In this document: positions 56,501 to 64,000 of the stretch, piece by piece
Numbering within the stretch: the stretch's first letter is position 1
Layout of the letters: each line of letters starts with the position of its first letter
Source: Triplophysa rosa
Lineage: Eukaryota > Chordata > Actinopteri > Cypriniformes > Nemacheilidae
DNA length: 64,000 nucleotides
Assembly (NCBI RefSeq): GCF_024868665.1
Contig: NC_079904.1
Location: 22,623,325 to 22,687,324 of the forward strand
Reading direction: 5' to 3'
Notes under the pieces: generated by a model
The model's database searches: none
What the model was told of the DNA's origin: nothing
Seen by the model: only the letters and a program-made list of their open reading frames with translations
Position numbers and translations under genes: made by a program

Positions 56501-59500
56501 AAAAATTGATATAAAAACGAACAATGTTTGTTTATAATTTTAATTATATATATATATATGCAAATGTTTAATAATATATAAATATATACATGCAAATATT
56601 TCCACTTCCAAATACAAAATAAATATGCACAGTGCACAGAGACATATTGTGTAAACACAAAACTTTTATTCTGAATGCGATTAATCGTGATTAATCTGTG
56701 AACAGCTCTACATTAACTATTAGCTTCAACATGAACGGATGATAATTGTCTTTGTTAAATTTTTTAGCATTTATCAGCTGAAAAAGTTATTATAGTTGAG
56801 AACGAATTTTTTTATTGTTCTAGCTTTTACTACTCGATCCTCCTAAATTTAGGAAGATTTTTAAAACATTGTCTTTATAGTTATCCTTGTTTATTTTATG
56901 CATGGCTTCCCATAAAAAAATAATGTGATAAAATAAACTGCTAATAAATAGCCTACACACTAAAAGTTTTGCTTGTATATCGCTGTAGGCACTACTTGTT
57001 GGAAATGATTGAACTTTTTGGAAATGTGCTCAGTGTTAGCATCTACTGTTTCCACAGTCATATTCGCATGTATTTGCAAAGCTTGAACATATAAATCACA
57101 AGTTGACAGTGTGAAACAGCTGTAACAGCGTTTACGGTCATATTAGAAATACTGACATGACGACTCTCCAGGGGCCGGTCATGTAGCCATGGCAACCACA
57201 CGCCCGGGGTGTAAATGGGAACCTCGACAAATTGACTGACTGACCAAGTGAAGTTCTCTGCTGTGTTCCTGATGCTCGTGAAGCGAGCTTGATTATGTAT
57301 GGCCACTTGGCTCGGTTTTGTGTCAAAGACAGTGAGTCTAAGCAGAAGTGGTCTGGGAAAGACACAGGGACAGTGGCATTCAGATCGGTTACATAAGGTG
57401 TATTAATAGCGTAGCGGTGGGGTTGTGTCAGAACCCCTCCAGCTCTGTATGCGAGTGGCTTACACTGGTAAATCCACTGTGAGTGAAAAAGCAACATGGA
57501 TTCACCAGAGGCATGACATACACAGTCTTTGCCAAAAGAACAACAAATCACTGAAATAAACTTTTAGGTTAATGGCTTTTCAAGCGTGTATTGTTTTAGC
57601 TCTGTGTACTTTCTTTTGGATGAGGTATCCTCAGATGACAAGCTCCAGTATTATTCTGTACAGAAACTACCATGGTAACATCGTTGTACTTTAATATACA
57701 ACATGGTAGTATTTTTTTAACCTCCTGTGTTGTGGATGGGGAACTGTACTATATGAAATATTTTGCCTCATATTTTGTCTAGGATTGAATTATGTGGTTT
57801 GTGATCAAGTTCAGACTAACTATCACTTTATGATGCTGCTGGTGTTTATGGAGCAGTTATTGGTGTCCACTTTTGTAATCGATATGGCTGAAGTGGTGTA
57901 ACTCAGTCGTTGTGAAGTTACCAAAGCAGATTTTCTTGGTTTTAAGGTGTCAAACATGATTTTCCTAACAACACGTGCATCAACAAATTTCCTTTTTGGT
58001 CATCTAAAACAGGATATGACATTTAAAACTTTTACTGACAATTTAAAGTGGCAATCCGTAATTTTTTTTTAAATAAAAAATAACAAAACCAATTATTGAG
58101 CAAGTACATGAAAGAACGGCGTTTAAAACTGTGTCATTACCCTTGCTGGATTCACCACGGAAAGCTTGTAATAATGGTTTGTAATTTTCCTTGTCGGGTA
58201 GTGTTTCTCAGGAAATCCTTATTTGGTATCTTTCGTCTACGCGTCATTTCGTCACATTCGTGAACAGAACGAAGAGGATCCAGCTGCTAGCCCGCGGGGT
58301 GTGGATGCTGCGGGTGACGGGTAACATTCGCATTGTACACAGAATTTTTTTCTTGGAAACTTTTATTATTATCTATGGCGCCGTTTAGTACTTTTACTTT
58401 TAAATGCCAAGCAGCACTGACATCTGGGGTTTCATCAGTTACGAAAACCAAGAAAGTACGAACTCATGAGCGTTTACAAAGAAAAAGGGAATGTGATGGG
58501 ACTCGTGCGAAAACAAGAATTAATGTTGGCAAGGCATTTCAAAGGTGGTGTGAACTCCGTGATCTGAAAGGATTGAAAACGGATGTGCGTGCGTGTTTGT
58601 TTGGCACTTGGCGGGTCCGGAACGAATTCCCTCCCGGTCCGTATCCGCAGATTGATCGGCGTATGACATCAACACGCCGATCATCTGCGCAACGTTGCAT
58701 GAAATCAAACACACCTGATATTATCATACATCGCAATGATTTTAAAGTCGATTATCGATATTTTTTTAAACACTCTTATTTTTTCCACTATTTCTTCATT
58801 TTTATTCTACATGGATATTCTGTCAATGATTTTTTTGCCATTGGAGAACATCTAGAAGAACATCCAATTGTTTTTCAGAATGTTTAAATTACAACGTATA
58901 ATGCAATGAGAATTTCAGCAGAAAAAGGAATGAATTATTTATGTATTTTATTACTAAGTTAAAATTATGGTTTGTGCAAAGTAGAGAACACAACTGTGTT
59001 AATTATGATCATTTTTGTGTTACTGAATTATATGTTTTATGATTCAAATCTTTACTAACATGTTTCAGTGGTTTCGTCAGAATGACTCAAATATTGCTTG
59101 GTAAAACCAGTTCTAAGACTTGAGAAAACCTGTTCATGCGTCTCTATCCAGGCTGGCTTATGTAAGTTAAGATCCCAAAAGCACTTGTTGAAACTCTTTG
59201 GTCGCCCGGGGGTTCGAGGCGCAAGAGCATAGAGCATTGCAGAGAGGAGGGTGATCATGATTTGAGTTTTGAGCATTCAAAGTTCAGCAAAATATGAAAA
59301 TGATGTTACCCTTTACTCACCTTCGTGCCATCCCTGATGTACGAATTATTTTCTTCAGCTGAACCTTTCTTCGTATACGGGGGCCGCATGGTAAAGCTCG
59401 ATGAAGCACATGCATTCATCATTAAAGTAATCCAAAAGAAACCCCACCCCTGGTAGTACGCAAGAAAGCGGGTGAGGCCCGGTTGTGCTACTTTTGTAAA

Positions 59501-62500
59501 GCTTATTTCGCATTGACATTGTATCCATTGCAACATGCAGATCAGTACGGCGAAGGTCTATTCACATTGAACGCGATGTGAAAGAGCGAAGCGAATGGCC
59601 GACCTTTTTTTTTTTTAGAGCGTTCACACCTGGTGTGAAAGGCTTCATAAGAATCTGTTGTTTTGATTCAAGAGCATCATCGTGTCTTACATTCATTTTT
59701 GGGGTTTTTTGTAAGTAATAAGACATCTTTTATTGGAAGAGCTAACCAGCTGTGGTTTGGCCTTGTGTCTTACTTCTGGGAGTTTTGTCTTCATTACTAG
59801 ATTAAGACAAACTCCCAAGAGTCAGATTAATACATTCCTGTGCGGTCAAGCATTCAGCCTGATCAGCGCATACACACACAACTACTGAAACAAGACTCTC
59901 CTACTGTCTCTGCTTCCAGATCTTTGGTAACATCGTCCAGTTTTTGTGACCGTGTGATTTTGATAATGTCATAGTGTCAGAAACTCTCGGGTAAGTGAAT
60001 AATTAATGGAAATAAGGTTGTCTGCAGGGATATTATGTCTCAGATGATTTCAGTCTACATGAAGAATTGAGGTCTGATCTGAGGACAGGTGGCTTTATGG
60101 GTATTGAGTGGTGATGTCATGCCATCATTTTGATAAAGAGAAAATCAAATAAAATGGTGCCTTTGTCTAAAGAACATTTTCGTAATCGCATGTGTTGCCA
60201 TTTTAGGATCCAATGGCCGCTGCATTAATATGGTGATGTATCAATAAATGTTTTTTTTTTTCAGATGTGTCTTCCACAGAGCAACAGGAGCTGTTTGTGC
60301 AGAAACTACAGCAGTGCTGCGTATTGTTCGACTTCCTGGACTCGGTCACCGACCTCAAGAGCAAAGAGACCAAGCGAGCCACTCTCACCGAACTCGTGGA
60401 GTATGTGTCCACCAACAGAGGTGTGCTGGTGGAGCCCGTGTATCCTGAGATCACCAGTATGGTCAGCATGACAGCCACATCCACCCAACCTTAATGTCAT
60501 TCATTGCACAGACCATTGAAGTGAAACATTTCTGGACGTTTTTCTTCCAGGTTACCACAAATTTATTCAGGACACTTCCACCCAGTGAAAACCCAGACTT
60601 TGACCCAGAAGAAGATGAACCGACCCTAGAGGTTTCCTGGCCGCACATGCAGGTTTGCTGCGATGTCTTCTTGTACAGTACAAGCCATGATCCACAAACA
60701 CATATTTGATTTAAATATTTATAAACTTTTTGATTGTGCATTTAGTATGAAATCAATAGCAAACACGCTTTGTTCACATTGCACGTCAATCTGATTTGCT
60801 TTTTGAATCTGACCCTTAAATCTGACTGCTCACACTTGTGATGAAACATGACGTCACAAGACATATAAATGAAGAGTTTGGTTCCAAAACGCGATAAACG
60901 GCATTTAAAAAAAATGAGTTTCCGCCAAAATCAGTATTGTATCAGGTCAGTAGTGAAAAGTCAACCAATCACAGCACACCATTCCACGCACTGTAAACAT
61001 TAATGGCGGCGCTCTGAATACGGTCGGCTCCTAGTTTCCCTGATCTACTTTGTACTTTGTGTTCAACAAACAAACACAAAAATGAATCATTTTGATGGCA
61101 TTGATGAACCTGTGCTGGTTTCTGTGGTGGGGAAGAAATGTAAGCCATCGAAATCTAATCATTTACGTGAGGAGATTAAGACGACGAGGCACTAATTTAT
61201 AGCATTAAAAGGATGACCCGTTCAATTCATTTTAGGAGCGATGACTGATTGAATGTGTTTTTAGTCCAGTGCCTGTATGTAAGATTAGTATTGTATTGAG
61301 TTTTATTTTATTTAAAAAATATATATTTTATATTGATTCAATGGATTATTGCGTTTTGAAAAAAAAATGTTATGGATTTATTGCATTTTGGAAAAAAAGA
61401 TCAGTTTTTATAATAAATCTTTTAAAATCAAAATCCGGATTTGAATTTTGTATGTTAGAACCTAAAGATGCTATGTGAAACTTTGAAACAGAAAACAGTG
61501 GTTTTCATCTTTGCCACAAATTAATCAAAATGGATTTATAGCGTTTTGGAACCAAACTCTTCAAATAGTTTTCTCTCACAAGCATATCATATAGAAGATT
61601 ATTAAATTATTAATAAAATTCGTAAATCATTTGGATTATTTTAATAGTGGATGAATGTGCTTTTCGGAGCTTGGTCATGTTGAGTCCCAGTTAAAAAGTT
61701 TGTGTTTAGATAAAGAAAATAAGTCATGTACATTGTATTCCACATATGGAAGTGGGGAAATATGATTTTTGCTGGCTGTCTGAACAAAACCTAAATGTCT
61801 TGTGAAAATGGCAAATGTAATGATGTAACATAAATTCAGGTTTTATATTTGTATTTGCTATTTAATGTCATGCTGGATACACTAGGGCAGGGGTCGGGAA
61901 CCTTTTTTAACCAAAGATCCATTTTTCCAGTTTTGGTTCATTTATTTTTGCAAAAGAGCCATTGCAAAAACTATAACATCTTTCAATGTCTTCAATACTA
62001 ATAACTTGATTTATGTCCACAGTCTCACTTATGGTCCCTGTGGGGATCGATTGTTCTTTGCCTTCGATAAGAGAACATGTGCACAGACGAGGCAAAAACA
62101 GTGAAACCAACGAAACAGTGCATACATCTGGGCCTCTAAAGAATTATTTCCATGACTTATAAACAACTTACAGGTTTACATTAGGCCTCCATTCAATTCA
62201 ACTTCATTATATCTAACATGTAACAATTTTAAAACGTGCATGTTTTTAGTACTGATACTCACAAAATACTGCATATGTGTCTTCTGACTTTGCATTGCAA
62301 TGTTCGACTTCTTGAAACGCTGCATGATCGGCGAATGTCTGACATCAGAGTACCGCGTTTCGAAAGCACACGGAGCTCTGCTCTCGCGGCACTCTGATGT
62401 CATACGCCGACACCTGCGCAACACCTCATAAAAGCGAACATAACTAGCGTCTTGCTAATAGCTTTGTAGTTCGGTTCGTAGGTAGTCAAGACACTTACAT

Positions 62501-63709
62501 ACCGGCATTACAACTCCTCTGTCACCCTTGACTGTCACGCATGTGGGTGGTGGGTGAGACAACAGACAATGATACACAGACAGAGGACCCAGATGCAGAC
62601 AGCGGGTAAGGGGTTAACATGGACGTTTAATAAAATAAAACACAAAATACAAAACAAAGACCCATGTGGGGGTAAACAGAGGGAACAAGAACAAGACTAA
62701 CTAAACTGACAAGACTAGACTAATACCATATCACATAACTACAAAATAAACCAGACTAACTAAAAGACAGGAACTCAACAACTCACCCACACGACAAACG
62801 CAACACAGTGTAATGACCCGACACAAGACAGAGAACACAGGGGCATTAAATAAAGGGACAATCAAAGGGGAACAGGTGTGGGGCATGAACTAATAAACAA
62901 CCAATAACGAGAGATACAAAAGGGCGGGACCAGAGACGCCACACCGGAGAGAGGGAGTATATGGAATGCCAAAACTGTCTCTCTCCACATAAAACAAGAG
63001 GTTCTGTCATGGTTCTGCTACTAGGTCAAGAAAAGCAAGACAAGATGGGGCAGAACCATGACACTTGACAGCTGTATGGACTTCATATGCGAGAAAGACT
63101 GCTCACACGGAAATGAAGAGCTAAACACAGCGCATCCATACTGACGCGTCGCAGTTTGCTTCCATGTGTTTTTCAAACTTTTACATGTGAAAACGTAGCG
63201 TGGCAACAAGTTCTGTATCATACGCCACAGAGTGCCGTAACTATCAATAAAAGCATGACGCTCCCTCTTCTAAAAGACCTCGCGCTCTGGGTAAAAAGCA
63301 TGCGAATTGGGAGCCTGTTGGTTTTCGATATGATGCTGGGCTGCCGGCGCGAGAGGTTACCATAGAAACGTTGTTTGCCGTCGATTAGTGTCGTGACGCG
63401 GCTTGCACATAGCACTGCATGCGTGTATTGGCCAGGACAACCTGAAATATTCATGTATATTATGATTATGATTATGATGTTTTTAACGATCAAATGTTGG
63501 TGAAGGGTAAGATACCTGGCGAGCCACATGATTTTTGAAAAGAGCCACAGGTTCCCGACCACTGCACCTAGGGGAACATAAAATCTTGATTTTAATTGTA
63601 TTCCTTGTTTTTACAGCTGGTGTACGAGTTTTTCCTTCGATTCCTAGAAAATCCAGACTTCCAACCAAGTATTGCCAAACGTTACATTGACCAGAAGTTT
63701 GTGTTACAG
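50595..63709 (+). CDS. ppp2r5a: PP2A B56-alpha regulatory subunit, 5' part (four coding exons; continues past window)
   Basis: B56 subunits direct the PP2A core enzyme to LxxIxE-type substrates. Coding exons: 50595-50751, 60265-60461, 60551-60652, 63617-63709, with GT-AG junctions and agreeing phases (183 codons). Exon 1 encodes the family N-terminus [17 protein letters not shown] followed by a variable linker. Exon 2 starts the HEAT-like repeat fold ([25 protein letters not shown]). Exon 3 carries the signature [22 protein letters not shown] and SWPH. Exon 4 carries [11 protein letters not shown] and [14 protein letters not shown]. The STNRGV and [10 protein letters not shown] residues match alpha better than epsilon, and the order after ints7-dtl fits human 1q32. 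Intron 1 is 9.5 kb and repeat-rich; intron 3 holds a hAT with a solo LTR inside. The remainder of the gene lies beyond 64000. Confidence 0.93.
50869..50953. repeat. (AT)n-rich microsatellite, ppp2r5a intron 1
   Basis: Broken TATATA runs just after exon 1, leading into a decayed SINE. Confidence 0.75.
50985..51120 (+). repeat. tRNA-derived SINE with damaged head
   Basis: B-box GGTTCGACCCCAG and core GTAAGTCGCTTTGGATAAAA are clear; the A-box part is broken by AT-rich sequence. Confidence 0.7.
51440..51560. repeat. Dispersed repeat fragment
   Basis: TATATAGCGCTTTTCTGG, CACTCAAAGCGCTTTACAT and GGGGGAATCTCCTCAACCAC form a string I recognise as recurrent in fish genomes. Class not assigned. Confidence 0.4.
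52379..53394. mobile_element. hAT-type element (ends TAGGGGTGTAACGGTTC)
   Basis: Ends TAGGGGTGTAACGGTTC and GAACCGTTACACCCCTA are perfect; exact 8-bp duplications CTTGCTAG at 52371-52378 and 53395-53402. It is 1016 bp and non-coding. Confidence 0.92.
54282..55456. mobile_element. Harbinger-like inverted-repeat element
   Basis: Ends CCTGGGGCCTGTTTCA and TGAAACGGGCCCCAGG, each followed inward by AAGGAGGTT-type sequence and repeated ACTCAGAGTT motifs. PIF/Harbinger assignment is from the general look of the ends and is not verified. A tRNA-like segment lies inside. Confidence 0.5.
54725..54802 (+). other. tRNA-like segment (pseudo-tRNA)
   Basis: GGTTCGAATCC at 54781-54791 is a perfect B-box, and the upstream part has a tRNA-like layout, but acceptor arms do not pair and the A-box is poor. 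Probably a relic inside the surrounding repeat. Confidence 0.3.
56366..56710. mobile_element. hAT-type MITE, ppp2r5a intron 1
   Basis: Ends TAGGGCTGTTCA and TGAACAGCTCTA with flanks CGTTAACT and CATTAACT (7 of 8). The interior carries an AT microsatellite. Confidence 0.7.
58333..58887 (+). other. Open frame of 184 codons, probably repeat-derived
   Basis: Lies in ppp2r5a intron 1. The middle ([45 protein letters not shown]) is basic and resembles a stretch I recall as recurring in repeat-derived fish open frames. The start and tail look like random intron translation (many Phe, Tyr, Ile). No catalytic motif. I do not assign a function; likely the remnant of a transposon-borne gene. Confidence 0.3.
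61888..63564. mobile_element. hAT-type element (ends CAGGGGTCGGGAACC) with a solo LTR inside, ppp2r5a intron 3
   Basis: Ends CAGGGGTCGGGAACC and GGTTCCCGACCACTG; flanks CACTAGGG and CACCTAGG match with one inserted base. Subterminal AAAGAGCCATT and AAAAGAGCCACAGG are inverted. The right end is 52 bases before exon 4. Confidence 0.8.
62533..63063 (-). mobile_element. Solo LTR of an LTR retrotransposon
   Basis: 531 bp with TGTCA...TGACA ends between exact 6-bp duplications CTTGAC (62527-62532, 63064-63069). The minus strand reads TGTCATGGTTCTGCCCCATC at its start. No internal coding region remains, so it likely arose by LTR-LTR recombination. Confidence 0.75.
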
Positions 63710-64000
63710 GTATAAATCCAAACGTCTTTTTTCTCTTTATTTACACTATATATGGGAATATTGACCTCTCTGGGCCAATTTTAATACCAGAGCCATGTTC
63801 CACGGGTACTGTGTAATACTGTGACTGCATTTGCCAAGTGTGCAATGGTGATGGCATCAAATCAAACAAAATTTACAAAAAGTGAGGGTTTTTTGAGACA
63901 CGAAGTATGCTAGATATCCACAAGCAGATCTCTGTATTCTGTGTGTACAACAATTGTCAAACTTTATGGCAATGATGATGGACATTTTTGTTGATTTCTG

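Noticed and set aside
57138..57551. 137-codon minus-strand open frame in ppp2r5a intron 1
   Set aside because: No recognisable domain, no splice context or codon pattern; probably chance.
1..64000. CRISPR arrays, phage, bacterial operons or toxin systems
   Set aside because: The window is vertebrate nuclear DNA; repeats seen are transposons and microsatellites, with no direct-repeat/spacer arrays.

Overview
This is vertebrate nuclear DNA from a ray-finned fish, most likely a cyprinid. It has split genes with GT-AG introns, AT-rich intergenic DNA, and very dense short DNA transposons, SINEs and non-LTR tails of the kinds that fill carp and zebrafish genomes. There are no operons, CRISPR arrays, prophages or bacterial gene clusters.

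Layout. Bases 1-12254 are non-coding and carry many repeats. They lie downstream of an EXT1-type heparan sulfate polymerase gene on the minus strand, whose first coding exon is 12255-13222 and whose remaining exons I could not find here. Bases 13223-20720 hold the upstream side of that gene and a repeat field with a decayed Tc1/mariner element. Bases 20721-37450 (minus) hold a complete ints7 gene: I joined 20 coding exons by eye into one open frame of 964 codons. Bases 37451-38350 are a 900-bp shared promoter. Bases 38351-48361 (plus) hold a complete dtl (cdt2) gene of 15 coding exons and 648 codons. Bases 50595-63709 (plus) hold the first four coding exons of ppp2r5a, which runs off the right edge.

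Gene relations. The order ints7-dtl-ppp2r5a matches human 1q32, with ints7 and dtl head to head. Dtl/Cdt2 is the CRL4 substrate receptor for PCNA-coupled destruction of Cdt1, Set8 and p21. Ints7 is a scaffold subunit of Integrator, which processes snRNA 3' ends and terminates paused transcripts. Ppp2r5a is a B56 targeting subunit of PP2A. An E2F-type site, CCAAT boxes, E-boxes and a CRE-like site in the shared promoter fit growth-linked expression. The EXT1-like gene is functionally unrelated and is probably the extra fish paralogue (ext1c).

Mobile DNA. Introns and spacers are packed with hAT-type elements. Twelve or more have recognisable terminal inverted repeats, most with exact 8-bp target duplications. 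There are also TTAA-ended palindromic MITEs, tRNA-derived SINEs, LINE 3' tails, one solo LTR, a Tc1/mariner relic and a Harbinger-like element. Many are nested, which gives a relative insertion order. None appears to encode an intact transposase. I found no convincing new biological system. The points most worth checking are the shared promoter, tandem uORFs before ppp2r5a, the extra EXT1 copy, the short Dtl tail, and large inverted repeats inside ints7 introns.
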